From: a virus
Reading direction: 5' to 3' (one strand)
Length of the DNA stretch: 48,552 bases
Virus record (IMG/VR): IMGVR_UViG_3300008113_000441
Span: 1 to 48,552 of that record
In this document: positions 9,486 through 18,269 of the stretch, one piece after another
How the letters are laid out: every line of letters begins with the position of its first letter
Numbering within the stretch: the first letter of the stretch is position 1
Notes under the pieces: model-generated
The model's input: the letters and a program-made list of their open reading frames with translations, nothing else
Databases searched by the model: none
Told to the model about the DNA's origin: nothing
Made by a program: the position numbers and the translations under genes

Positions 9486-9546
9486 TATTAGCCTTAATGT
9501 TAAAGTTAAGTTATATTTTAAATTTTAAAGTGCGTTTTACAATTTT

Positions 9547-9554
9547 TATTTATA
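9547..9554 (-). promoter_or_regulatory. T4-late-like promoter box TATAAATA
   Basis: This is an exact leftward TATAAATA, the T4 late -10 consensus, 62 bp upstream of the methyltransferase ATG at 9485. The sequence is nearly palindromic, and a rightward TATAAATA overlaps it at 9551-9558. Such matches arise by chance in AT-rich DNA, so this is suggestive only. Confidence 0.35.
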
Positions 9555-9565
9555 AATAGGCACAA

Positions 9566-9603
9566 TTCAGGAAATTCAGGTTCAGGAAGCACAAAAAATT
9601 CAG
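9566..9603. repeat. Four short TTCAG repeats in the longest intergenic gap
   Basis: TTCAG occurs four times, at 9566, 9575, 9581 and 9599; the first three are extended to TTCAGG. They lie within the 162-bp gap between the methyltransferase and ParB-like genes. Two longer units share the pattern GCACAA...ATTCAG. The rest of the gap is AT-rich and also holds a GATATAGATAGATATT run (9621-9636). Iterons or protein-binding sites are possible; nothing proves a function. Confidence 0.4.
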
Positions 9604-9647
9604 TTTTGGTCCACGTAATAGATATAGATAGATATTACTGTATTTGC

Positions 9648-10067
9648 TTATTTTTCTTTCAATTCACAGGATTTTTTACCAATATCATGACAATATTGTA
9701 CTTTAATTTTATCTTTCTTTTCAATATAAGCCTTTAAGAGACGATGATTACCGTCTAAGATCTTATCATCTGGAGAAAGAATAATTGGAAATTTAAAATC
9801 AGCTTTCAATGCTCTATCATAATGGTCAATATAATCACCGAAAGTTAATTTACCTTCCCAGGTCCAAGGATCTTCATCACGAGTTTTATTAACTAATTCA
9901 GAAACTGACATCTCTTCGATAGGATATTTGTCATGATCTTTCATAATTTTGAGCAAATCGCCCACATAATAGGATTTATCTTTATAATCAAAAGTACTAC
10001 CCTTGTCAAAAGCATAATCGGTAGCTTCAAGTAAAATTTTTATATATTTTTTAAGTAAACCTGCCAT
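9648..10067 (-). CDS. ParB/sulfiredoxin-fold nuclease-like protein with N-terminal tag
   Basis: The C-terminal part of this 139-aa protein has the ParB-N signature FPIILSPDDKILDGNHRLLK (about 94-113), with the core D-G-N-H-R. That fold is found in ParB CTPases, phage nucleases and sulfiredoxins. There is no helix-turn-helix domain, so this is a stand-alone domain rather than a partition protein. The first 15 residues (MAGLLKKYIKILLEA) form an amphipathic helix ending L-L-E-A, which fits the T4 prohead protease rule [LI]-x-E followed by a small residue. That raises the possibility that it is packaged in the head. Shine-Dalgarno is AAAGGA. Confidence 0.75.
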   Translation of the reverse strand: MAGLLKKYIKILLEATDYAFDKGSTFDYKDKSYYVGDLLKIMKDHDKYPIEEMSVSELVNKTRDEDPWTWEGKLTFGDYIDHYDRALKADFKFPIILSPDDKILDGNHRLLKAYIEKKDKIKVQYCHDIGKKSCELKEK

Positions 10068-10085
10068 ATAATATTCCTTTTAATA

Positions 10086-10292
10086 TTATATATCTTTTTT
10101 TCTGAATTCTATTTCCCGATTTAGATACCAGAGAGCTTTCGTTAAATCATCTAAATCACTTTCGCCAGCTTTTTTACCAGCTCGAAGGACATATTTAATG
10201 ACATTGCCTAAGCTGAAATTCAGATCGTACATTTCAATGATGTCAATAGGAGTTACTGTGTTTTGGTAGTGTTGTGGGTTGGCTTTGTCCAT
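10086..10292 (-). CDS. DUF3310-type small phage protein
   Basis: This 68-aa protein has the hallmarks of the DUF3310 family found in many phages: NPQHYQ near the N-terminus, then IDIIEMYDLNFSLGNVIKYVLRAGKK and a C-terminal DLTKALWYLNREIE helix. The function is unproven; members are sometimes called nucleotide kinases without strong support. The start lies inside the end of the preceding gene (10243-10428) in another frame, giving a 50-bp overlap. The start has only a weak AGAAG Shine-Dalgarno. Confidence 0.85.
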   Translation of the reverse strand: MDKANPQHYQNTVTPIDIIEMYDLNFSLGNVIKYVLRAGKKAGESDLDDLTKALWYLNREIEFRKKDI

Positions 10293-10428
10293 TACGTTTT
10301 TTCTTCTTTCTGCGTTTGGAAATCATGTAAGGGGCTGGGGCGCTATAACCAGCGACGGCTCCACCGCCTAAAGTCATGGATTCCCTTAAAAGTTGTTCAT
10401 AAATTTTGAGTAATAAATTTTCGTTCAT
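10243..10428 (-). CDS. Small tagged basic protein, possible internal head protein
   Basis: This 61-aa protein starts at an ATG with Shine-Dalgarno AGGA. Residues 1-18 (MNENLLLKIYEQLLRESM) form an amphipathic tag ending L-R-E-S. A flexible TLGGGAVAGYSAPAPY stretch and a strongly basic KRRKKKKR run follow. The plan of tag, Gly/Ala-rich linker and basic tail recalls packaged DNA-binding internal proteins of T4-like phages. The 3' end overlaps the DUF3310 gene by 50 bp in a different frame; both frames look genuinely coding. The packaging role is inferred. Confidence 0.7.
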   Translation of the reverse strand: MNENLLLKIYEQLLRESMTLGGGAVAGYSAPAPYMISKRRKKKKRNGQSQPTTLPKHSNSY

Positions 10429-10452
10429 ATTATAATCCTGTTTTAAGATTAA

Positions 10453-11073
10453 TTATGACTCCAGCAATTGTCGAGATAAATATTTTTCTCTTTCATAGGC
10501 CATATCAATGGCATGAATACATAATTGCACCATTTGAGAAACATTATGTAGATAAAATCTGTTTTCTTCAAGATGAAAACCAGTGCTACAGAGAATCCCT
10601 ATCATTTCTTCAGTTGTTAATTGTACTCCAAAATGTTGTAATAGAAAAAGAGTGCGATGAGGTACTGACATTTTAGGGCAGCGTGGATTATAATCGTAGA
10701 GTTGACCTAGTTTATTGCGATGCCATTCACTTTTTTGTTCAATGAATTGATCGTTTTCTAAATCACCTAGTCTCCCTAAAGGAAATAGTAAAGTAATTAT
10801 GGCTAGGGATTTACGAGACATCTCCAGAATTTCAGTATCTAAATTTTTAGCCATTTTATTAGCAAATCGGAAAGAGTCGAGGGCAAAGCGTAGGATGCTG
10901 CCAGGTCCACAATAACCATCTTCGATTTTAGTGGAATAAGTGGAGATTAAGAGTCGTTCGCCGAGTTCATTAATCATTTGATCGAGTTGGGGATTTTTAA
11001 AGAGAGCAATATAGTTGCTATATTGAGTGAATAAATCAGCTAATTCATTTTCATTCATGATATGATGAGCCAT
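10453..11073 (-). CDS. HD-domain-like protein with lost catalytic residues
   Basis: This 206-aa protein is all helical and follows the layout of phage HD-domain phosphohydrolases: YSTKIEDGYCGPGSILRFAL (46-65) where a YxGGLxxHSL segment is expected, LLFPLGRLGD (95-104) where LLHDLGKLGD is expected, a PHRTLFLL segment (138-145) and CIHAIDMAYERE (185-196) where HxADMxA is expected. The metal-binding HD pair is replaced by P98-L99 and the first His by R62 or F63, so it probably lacks hydrolase activity. It starts 2 nt after the polymerase stop and is probably translationally coupled to it. The family assignment is my alignment by eye. Confidence 0.6.
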   Translation of the reverse strand: MAHHIMNENELADLFTQYSNYIALFKNPQLDQMINELGERLLISTYSTKIEDGYCGPGSILRFALDSFRFANKMAKNLDTEILEMSRKSLAIITLLFPLGRLGDLENDQFIEQKSEWHRNKLGQLYDYNPRCPKMSVPHRTLFLLQHFGVQLTTEEMIGILCSTGFHLEENRFYLHNVSQMVQLCIHAIDMAYEREKYLSRQLLES

Positions 11074-11075
11074 GA

Positions 11076-12104
11076 TTAAATCTTTCTGTGAGAAATAGTT
11101 TCGATATTTAAAGGAAAGTGACCGAAGTCTTTAAAATTATAACCACCATTAATTAATTTTACAAATTTTTCTTTACTATTTTGAGCTACATCGACTAGCA
11201 TTGCATCGTGAATCAGAGCTAGTGGTAGCATTTCCTCATTGAATTGTTCAGTAAACCATAAAAAGCCAGCCAATGCCACATCCACTGCCGTGCCTTGAAT
11301 GTAACCGTTAAGAACTTGATGTAGATGCACATCTGGTGACCATTTAATTGGGCGGCCAAAGTGCGTCTGGTGATATCCAGATGCGTCACGTTGCATCGCA
11401 AGAGATAAAATATAGTTTATATTAAAATACTCTAAAACTTTCAACCTGATAGCTCTGGATTTATCTGCTGCAAATTCACCGATGGCCATTTCTTCACCTA
11501 ATCCATATAAGATTGAGATAACAGCTCGTTTCATAACGGTACGATCGACAGGAAAATCTAAACTGTCGCAAATATCTTGGTAAATATCATCAGGGGCCGT
11601 TAAATTTGCAATATAACGAGCAACTCTCGGTTCCAAGGATTTAAAATCAATCATTAAGATTTCACCTTCTGAAAAACGACTCTTTAAAATATTACGATAT
11701 TTCTTAGGTAAATTCATGATTTTCGCCCCATGACTGACGCTGAGACGTCCTGTAATAATTTCGGAACGTGTATATTGAATTTTTTCATCATCTTTAAAGG
11801 TATTTAATAAAGAAATATTCCCGTCATGTTTTTCCAATTTCTTATAAACCCCTAATAGGAGTCGATCGATTTTTAAAGGATGCAAAACGCCAAAGAGTCT
11901 GGCATTATTTAACAATAATGTCGCATAATTTTTAGTATCTTTCTTTTTAATATTGTGAATAATCTCCTGACGTTCTTTTTCATAATGAGATAAAAAATGA
12001 TCAGGAATAGAATGTTTATGAAAAGGTAATTGATATTGAGTAAAGAATTTTTTAAATTTTAAAAAAGGTTCTTGCTCATCAAATAATTGATAAATCTCTT
12101 GCAT
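11076..12104 (-). CDS. Minimal DNA polymerase, family A (Pol I type)
   Basis: This 342-aa protein has all three catalytic motifs of Pol I: motif A DFKSLEPR (153-160), motif B R188...K192...YG (200-201), an IQGTAVD segment (269-275) and motif C LIHDAMLVD (297-305) with Asp300. Upstream of motif A, TGRLSVS (118-124) matches the TGRLSSS segment. Only ~115 residues precede this, so the 3'-5' exonuclease domain and most of the thumb are missing. Motif C has HDA instead of the usual HDE. The start has no clear Shine-Dalgarno, and the preceding gene ends 17 bp away, so there is no room for a longer N-terminus. T4-like phages normally use a family B polymerase. Confidence 0.85.
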   Translation of the reverse strand: MQEIYQLFDEQEPFLKFKKFFTQYQLPFHKHSIPDHFLSHYEKERQEIIHNIKKKDTKNYATLLLNNARLFGVLHPLKIDRLLLGVYKKLEKHDGNISLLNTFKDDEKIQYTRSEIITGRLSVSHGAKIMNLPKKYRNILKSRFSEGEILMIDFKSLEPRVARYIANLTAPDDIYQDICDSLDFPVDRTVMKRAVISILYGLGEEMAIGEFAADKSRAIRLKVLEYFNINYILSLAMQRDASGYHQTHFGRPIKWSPDVHLHQVLNGYIQGTAVDVALAGFLWFTEQFNEEMLPLALIHDAMLVDVAQNSKEKFVKLINGGYNFKDFGHFPLNIETISHRKI

Positions 12105-12121
12105 ATAATAACTTAAAAAAA

Positions 12122-13345
12122 TTAATTTGTTGTAACATCGAATAACTCTACATCTATTATTTTACGCTGAAATATCTCTTTATACACGTTTATAATATTA
12201 ATTGTGTGTAACTGATCCGGCGTCATTGTAATGCTCTTATAAATTTCAGATGGTGTATAATTCAATACATGATAACCTGGCGTAAAGCTTGAAGTCATAA
12301 AAGTTTTTAAATACTTACAATGAAATGATATATCATAATAATTAGAAATTTGATTATTATTAGTTGTGACAGTTACATCACCATATTTTGTTTGAGTTTT
12401 CTGTTCAATATTAATAGTTTTTTCATTATCAATACAATTTTGATAATATAATAATCTAGCATCATCATTCGTACTAGTATTTGTTACAAAATTAGTTGTT
12501 ATAATATTCTTATTATTAACATCCTGACTTGCATTTGAAATTAAAAAATTATATTCAACTTCGTTTGCGTTAAGAAATTTTAAATCATTACCCACTCGCA
12601 TTAAAGTTAAAGGATTTATATCATATTCCATATTTTGTTCTATTTTATAAATTCCTTTACTCATTTTATTATTATCTGTAAAATAATCATTTAAAAATGA
12701 TGAATAAGAAAATTGTTTTGATTTCTCGGTTGCATTAATAATCTGATTAGGTATGACGTAATAATCACAATCAAAATAAGTCTTATCAACGCTACTTAAA
12801 CCTGATGTTAACCAATCATTATCAAAAGCCTTATCATTTATAAGTGGGGTTGTTAATATTGAATTTCCACTTTTAGTATATACAAATTCAAAATTTAAAG
12901 GTAGTTTTTTAATATTTAAATTAATAATACCGAAATTATTGGTAGAGTCACCTACTTTTATAATACACGGAAAAAAAAATTGAAAATAACTATCCACATT
13001 TTTTTGCGTTGCTGATTTTTCTTTTATAATTTCATTATAAAATTTATTATCAAAAAATTGAGCTGTGCTTTTTGTACCGTTTCCGGATTTATTAGATGTT
13101 TCTTTTAAATCTGCGTGTTGATGTACTGATAAATAATCGTGTGAATTTTTATCATCAATTCTTTTGTTAGGATCATTGATTGCTTTTTTAAAAAATGCAG
13201 TTGTACAATACCAACCTACCGCAGGTTCTGTAATACTATCAAATTCTTTTTTAATACCTTCATCTTTTTGTGCATTAGTTATATTAGCAAATGTTGAGCT
13301 TTTTAAAAAACTTGAATATTCATCGACATTTATAGCTATTATCAT
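12122..13345 (-). CDS. Unknown protein at the end of the baseplate cluster
   Basis: I do not recognise this ~407-aa protein. It is rich in Asn, Thr, Tyr and Ile, looks largely beta-stranded, and has no signal peptide or transmembrane segment. That composition is typical of tail or fibre parts. The start is placed at the ATG at 13345, giving an N-terminus MIIAINVDEYSS, because a purine-rich AGAAAAGAAA lies just before it. An in-frame ATG 14 codons upstream would overlap the previous gene by 23 bp. It follows the baseplate genes and precedes the DNA polymerase with a 17-bp gap. Confidence 0.75.
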   Translation of the reverse strand: MIIAINVDEYSSFLKSSTFANITNAQKDEGIKKEFDSITEPAVGWYCTTAFFKKAINDPNKRIDDKNSHDYLSVHQHADLKETSNKSGNGTKSTAQFFDNKFYNEIIKEKSATQKNVDSYFQFFFPCIIKVGDSTNNFGIINLNIKKLPLNFEFVYTKSGNSILTTPLINDKAFDNDWLTSGLSSVDKTYFDCDYYVIPNQIINATEKSKQFSYSSFLNDYFTDNNKMSKGIYKIEQNMEYDINPLTLMRVGNDLKFLNANEVEYNFLISNASQDVNNKNIITTNFVTNTSTNDDARLLYYQNCIDNEKTINIEQKTQTKYGDVTVTTNNNQISNYYDISFHCKYLKTFMTSSFTPGYHVLNYTPSEIYKSITMTPDQLHTINIINVYKEIFQRKIIDVELFDVTTN

Positions 13346-13364
13346 TTTCTTTTCTTTTCTTGTT

Positions 13365-14471
13365 TTATTGTATTGTAAATAATACATTACCGTCTAAAGA
13401 GTATGTATCGCCATCTGAAGTATTTGAAATCTTAAATTCAGGTTTATTAGTAATTGTTATCGCCGGAGGGATCTCTTTTATTATTTTACCCTTGACTGTT
13501 TTTTCTATTGTAACAGTTATATCTTGACCTATATCTGGGTCGTCTGTTCCCTTAAAAGAAGAAGGCAAATGAAATTCTACAAAATTAAAATTTTTTGATG
13601 AAGATACATGGTCCCAATTAGTGACACCTTCTAATTCTTCATTAATATAACCGTCCCAAAATGCCATAACATATAATTGTAAATGATGATTCCTGTTTCC
13701 TTTTACACCATTACTATATTTTTGTTTCATGGTTTCAGATTCTTTAGCAATATTTATATCGGCTGTATTATTATCCTTATCAACATCGCCAGTAGCATTA
13801 CTATGTGCTGATTGTAATAATTTTATCATATTTTGTCCACATTTAAATCTACCTTTTCGGGTAGCGTTTACAATACTCCAACAAATTAAACCATACTCTC
13901 TTTGCATTAATTCACGAGAGCTCTCTGGGCCTGTGGCTGTACCTCTTTCTCGAGCTAAAATAAAAGTCATAATTTTTAAAATTCTAGGAAAAAGATCCTT
14001 ATTATTACTTATGTTTAATAACTCATCTAACTTTTTTTTGTTTTTAGTTCTAAGGTTTTGTTTTTTAGGATCAAAATTTAAACCTTTTTTAGGAATTTTA
14101 TAATTTAATGGAACAGTTATACTATTATTCGAAAGATAAGCGTCAGTAACTCCTCCATGTTTTTGTTTGAAGGCAGCATTATTAAATTTTCGGCTAAGTT
14201 TGTATGTTAATTCCAATTTATTATAGTTTACATAAGGTTGCCCACCTGCAGAATAATTATCAAGCTTAAAAGATGATTCAGAAACACTTTCAGGGAAAAA
14301 AATAGGCATCTCTTGGTCTGTAATTTCTTTATAACGAGCTTTTGCCATCTCAAGAGTATATTCATACTCAGCAAGTTCTCCTTTTGGTCTATCATCTTTT
14401 ATGACTGAAGATAGTTGTGTTCTAAAAAACATACTGAATATATGATTTGCGTCTGGGGTATATGTTGGCAT
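13365..14471 (-). CDS. Baseplate-cluster protein, possible SleB-like cell-wall hydrolase
   Basis: This 368-aa protein is encoded downstream of the presumed hub gene. Its middle (about 165-300) resembles SleB/CwlJ hydrolases: an acidic ILARERGTATGP segment where the catalytic Glu is expected, EYGLICWSIVNATRKGRF matching the xxxAxVxxNRxxxGRF helix, and a later MAFWDGYINEELEGVTNWDHV segment where family members have AxxVxxGxxxDxTxGAxHF. T4 carries a lysozyme at the same functional place (gp5). The C-terminus from about residue 305 looks like a small beta domain. The hydrolase call is a weak-motif inference; an ordinary baseplate protein is the alternative. The Shine-Dalgarno is AAGGA with long spacing. 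Confidence 0.5.
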   Translation of the reverse strand: MPTYTPDANHIFSMFFRTQLSSVIKDDRPKGELAEYEYTLEMAKARYKEITDQEMPIFFPESVSESSFKLDNYSAGGQPYVNYNKLELTYKLSRKFNNAAFKQKHGGVTDAYLSNNSITVPLNYKIPKKGLNFDPKKQNLRTKNKKKLDELLNISNNKDLFPRILKIMTFILARERGTATGPESSRELMQREYGLICWSIVNATRKGRFKCGQNMIKLLQSAHSNATGDVDKDNNTADINIAKESETMKQKYSNGVKGNRNHHLQLYVMAFWDGYINEELEGVTNWDHVSSSKNFNFVEFHLPSSFKGTDDPDIGQDITVTIEKTVKGKIIKEIPPAITITNKPEFKISNTSDGDTYSLDGNVLFTIQ

Positions 14472-14500
14472 TTTTAATATTTTCCTTATTCTTAATTTTT

Positions 14501-17500
14501 TTATCGTGCATCGTGATTAATGGTAAAATTAATTTGATAAGTAGTGATAGCGCTGGCGCTGGCTACTTCAGATTGTACTTTTGTAGTTTTAACAGTGGTT
14601 GAGGTGATAGGTTTCTCTAATCTGTCTAATAATTCTTGTCGCTTTTTTTGTTCTGATTCAAAACGTCCGATTGAAGTAAAAAATTCTGCGATGGAGCTAG
14701 CTTCAGATTCAAATTGGCTGTAAATATCTTTTTGTACTAACGTTAAATCTGTGGTGAATTTACCAGGTGAAATGCTATGTTTAATACCGTTAATAAAATA
14801 CATATTATCAATAGAGGTGCCGGTATTAAAATCTAAAAAGACTAATTGTGAAAAATTAACAAGTGGGCAACCGATAATTTGCGCTGAAGCCTGGGAAGGA
14901 ATTACCCACATTGGAGAGCTATTCATTTGATTAAATAGTTCAAAGTCATATTGGGTAGGTTGTTTTTCGGCTTCTTCACCATTTTGCTGCATTAATAATA
15001 CAGTTGAATATTTGGCGTCCTGATTGGTTGTAATATTACCACTTATTAAGGCGCTGTTAGATTGTCCAAAGGTCAAAGAAGGCATATAGTTTTTAAATTT
15101 ACTCTTCATATTATTAAAAGAATCAATTTTTTCATCATTTCTAACATTAATTGCAATAGTTTTTAAATTAGCGGTCGCTAAAGGATTATTAGGATCAATT
15201 GATCCAATAGGTATTTCAGCACCTTGAATATCTTTTAAAATAATCAAACCTGTTTTAATTAAATCATAAACAACAGCAGAAATATCTCTTTTAATTATAG
15301 CATTTACATTATCAATGACAGCTTTTTGTTGATCAGGTGTTGCAACAGTCGACTCAGTTTGTTTTGTATCAACTGATGACTCGTTCTTGTCTGCTTTCTT
15401 TTTTTTGCTTTTAATTGACTTTGTATTTTGATCTCCAGCTGTTTCTACTGGGGCTGCAGTTTGTTGAGTAGTTTGTAAATTAGCAGTAGCTGATTTTACT
15501 TTATTAATTTTAGCTCTGAGTGCTGTAATACCGCCGATGGCTGTTTTGTAATTATTTTTATGAAAATTTAACATTAATTCAGTGACAGATTCAAAAGGAT
15601 TATCTAGTTCGTCATAAAAACTAATTCTTAAAATTGAAGAATTTGGATCATTTTCATGAAAAGTTGAATCAAAATTCATTACTACTTTAGGCACATTAAA
15701 TGTTAAATCAAATACACCATCATAAATTTCATTTAATTGCTGTAAATTAGGATCCTCAAATCTAGCTTTGCTTTTATCGTTAGGTGTTGTAGGAATTGAT
15801 TCCCCATAATATTGTTTAAATATTTCAGCCTTTACACTTTTGGTTTGATCATTTAAAGCACTTTTTCTAAGTGTTTCATCCATTGATTCAAAACCTTTAA
15901 CATTAATTGTTGTAGAATTATTATCATTAAATTTGAAATATTTACCTAGTCCAAATACAGCTGCAGCCTTTTGATTAACAGCGAAATTTAAAATAAATTC
16001 CAATATTCCTTCGTATGATAATCTGACTGCATTTGCAATTAATTTATCTAACCTTTTTTTAAACAGTTTAATATCAACAGGTATTGATGCAATGTTTAAA
16101 AAAGAAGCCTGAATTGCTTTCCCATTTAATGTATAAAAAACAAATTGTATTTCGTCATATTTTTTATCTTCTAAGACAAGACGTTTACCAATAATTGATA
16201 AAAGTAATTTACCTAAACTAATCCATTGAGTACCGTCCCAATTCCCGGGTTTTTTAATAATTACCGATGCATCTCTCTTTTCATCAGCATTCTCTAAGGT
16301 TCCTAAATTTTCATCCCACCATTTATAATCAACAAAAGGATCGTTTTTACGCGCGTCATGAGTTTCATAAAATGGAAAATTCTGTTTTGTATTTTTATCT
16401 TGTTCTTTTGCTAACAATTTCAAATTTGTTCGGGCATCTTCTACACGCCCTAATAATTCTGTAATTAAACTTTTACCATCAGGACTTAAACCTTTTTCAT
16501 TAAGACCTTGAAGCGCTTTTTCTATGTTATTTAAATCTTCAGTATCGATATTATCAATATCTAAATTGTTTGTAACAGTTTGTAAACTAGGTAAACCGAC
16601 TTGTTCAGTTTGAGTAGTGGTACTATCAGTTGTTTGATTACTGGCGTTTTTCGTACGATCGATAGTTTTATTAATAATTTTTATTTTATTAGCCGCTGTA
16701 GTAATCTCTGAAATAAAATCTTTTAAGGAAGCTTGTACCTTTGAGAGTTCGATATTTTGTCGAAATGATAAACCACGTAATTCAGCAGGACCTTTCATGG
16801 CTAAGCTCAGTGAAATATTCACAGTTCCACTTTGATTGATAGTATAAGAACTATTAACGATAATATACTTTTCACGAACTTTAAGACTATTAATAAATTC
16901 TGCAATAGGGTTTTCTGAATATTGAATCGTTTGTCCATTCACATCCACAGCTCGGGTTTTACCATAGTCTGGATCTCCTAAATTGCTTTGCCAACCGTAT
17001 TCTAGAATAATTTCAGAAGAAACAGTATTTAATAATTCAGGCTTAATAAAAGGGGCGATTTGAGACATGCGGGCTTTATCATATAAAACTAATTCCATGG
17101 TGGCTGTTTTATAAAATAATAGACCTTTAGTAGGTCTGACGTCAAATGACAAATTATTAATAGTCATAAAAGGTCGAAATTTATCAACCAATGCGTTAGG
17201 ATTATCAGCGATATTATAATCCCCATTCACCATAGTTTGTGGAGCAAAAAAAATAGCGTTATTTAGAGATTGTCGATTATAAGTTTTTTTAATTTGACTT
17301 TGCGTTTCAGTAGAACTCGTCTTAACGGAATTTCTAATCACTGTTAATTCATCTTTATAAAAATCGCCATTAATGGCCTTAGCGGTATCTAATACATTAT
17401 CATATGGTGATTTACCTTGTGTATCTGTAATAAAATAGTTGTCACCTAAAATAAAATTATTAAGACTAGCTGTGAGATAAGAACGGCTATTAGTATTAGT

Positions 17501-18223
17501 AGTGCTACCAGCTTCGGTTGTTGAACGTGTTACTTTTTGAGGAATTAGAAATTCGGCATTAACGTAAGGAATTGCCATACTCATATCTAAAGTACTAATC
17601 ATGTTAAAAAATAAATCTAATTCTTGACTATTTTTAAAACAACCTCTAAACTCAGGATTTAATACCTGAATTGCACTTAATCCAGGATTTTTTTTAGTTC
17701 TGAAATATGGAAATTTTTCACTTGAATTCTGAGGAAATACATCATTTAAATTATTAATATTATCATTTTTAATTTCTTTTTGTTTGGGTTCTGTTTCAGA
17801 AATGTTGCCGTTTTTTTCAGCATATAACATTTTTGCAATATCAATCTCACTTAATACATCGGGCGCTGCTGTGCCTGAGATTTTTTTAAAATTATCAGGA
17901 GAAACATATGTTATTTTAAAGGCGTTTTTTAAACCTTGTATATCTTTAATTTCATTTAAAATTTCGTTAGTATATTTTCCGTAAGTTGTAACTGATTGTA
18001 ATAATTGTGACACTAACGCAGGTTCAATTTTTTTATCACCTGACCCGATTGGTAATCTTTTTGATGCTAAAAAATTATCAATACTTTCGTTATCCCTCTT
18101 GGTATTTTTTTGACCAATCAGGGTTTCTATTAAATTTTCATTACTTAAAATAGGTAAGAATTTACCAAAATTGTTTTTTTCAAAAATCCGTGTGGTATTT
18201 GATTTTTTAATAGTAATAGCCAT
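14501..18223 (-). CDS. Large baseplate hub-type structural protein
   Basis: This 1240-aa protein has no signal peptide or membrane segment. The C-terminal third looks like gpD/gp27-type hub modules: ALISGNITTNQDAKYSTVLL, then a segment with IIGCPLVNFSQLVFLDF, FNTGTSIDNMYFINGIKHSI and SPGKFTTDLTLVQKDIYSQF, a layout typical of hub beta-barrels. The N-terminal half has PTKGLLFYKTATMELVLYDK and SEIILEYGWQSNLGDPDYG, repeated beta elements. A low-complexity Lys/Ser/Thr-rich linker lies near residues 920-970. The start lacks a Shine-Dalgarno and is directly preceded by a stem-loop (18230-18266) with a late-promoter-like box in its loop. Hub identity is inferred. Confidence 0.65.
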   Translation of the reverse strand: MAITIKKSNTTRIFEKNNFGKFLPILSNENLIETLIGQKNTKRDNESIDNFLASKRLPIGSGDKKIEPALVSQLLQSVTTYGKYTNEILNEIKDIQGLKNAFKITYVSPDNFKKISGTAAPDVLSEIDIAKMLYAEKNGNISETEPKQKEIKNDNINNLNDVFPQNSSEKFPYFRTKKNPGLSAIQVLNPEFRGCFKNSQELDLFFNMISTLDMSMAIPYVNAEFLIPQKVTRSTTEAGSTTNTNSRSYLTASLNNFILGDNYFITDTQGKSPYDNVLDTAKAINGDFYKDELTVIRNSVKTSSTETQSQIKKTYNRQSLNNAIFFAPQTMVNGDYNIADNPNALVDKFRPFMTINNLSFDVRPTKGLLFYKTATMELVLYDKARMSQIAPFIKPELLNTVSSEIILEYGWQSNLGDPDYGKTRAVDVNGQTIQYSENPIAEFINSLKVREKYIIVNSSYTINQSGTVNISLSLAMKGPAELRGLSFRQNIELSKVQASLKDFISEITTAANKIKIINKTIDRTKNASNQTTDSTTTQTEQVGLPSLQTVTNNLDIDNIDTEDLNNIEKALQGLNEKGLSPDGKSLITELLGRVEDARTNLKLLAKEQDKNTKQNFPFYETHDARKNDPFVDYKWWDENLGTLENADEKRDASVIIKKPGNWDGTQWISLGKLLLSIIGKRLVLEDKKYDEIQFVFYTLNGKAIQASFLNIASIPVDIKLFKKRLDKLIANAVRLSYEGILEFILNFAVNQKAAAVFGLGKYFKFNDNNSTTINVKGFESMDETLRKSALNDQTKSVKAEIFKQYYGESIPTTPNDKSKARFEDPNLQQLNEIYDGVFDLTFNVPKVVMNFDSTFHENDPNSSILRISFYDELDNPFESVTELMLNFHKNNYKTAIGGITALRAKINKVKSATANLQTTQQTAAPVETAGDQNTKSIKSKKKKADKNESSVDTKQTESTVATPDQQKAVIDNVNAIIKRDISAVVYDLIKTGLIILKDIQGAEIPIGSIDPNNPLATANLKTIAINVRNDEKIDSFNNMKSKFKNYMPSLTFGQSNSALISGNITTNQDAKYSTVLLMQQNGEEAEKQPTQYDFELFNQMNSSPMWVIPSQASAQIIGCPLVNFSQLVFLDFNTGTSIDNMYFINGIKHSISPGKFTTDLTLVQKDIYSQFESEASSIAEFFTSIGRFESEQKKRQELLDRLEKPITSTTVKTTKVQSEVASASAITTYQINFTINHDAR

Positions 18224-18229
18224 AAATCA

Positions 18230-18266
18230 TTCATTGTCTTTTATATCTTATTTATTATACAATGAA
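18230..18266 (-). promoter_or_regulatory. Stem-loop with late-promoter-like loop before the hub gene
   Basis: TTCATTGT (18230-18237) and ACAATGAA (18259-18266) form a perfect 8-bp stem that ends 6 nt before the ATG at 18223. The loop contains AATAAATA in the leftward direction (18249-18256), a 7/8 match to the T4 late box. A transcript starting there would lack the 5' arm, so the hairpin could form only in longer readthrough transcripts. Confidence 0.45.
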
Positions 18267-18269
18267 AAA

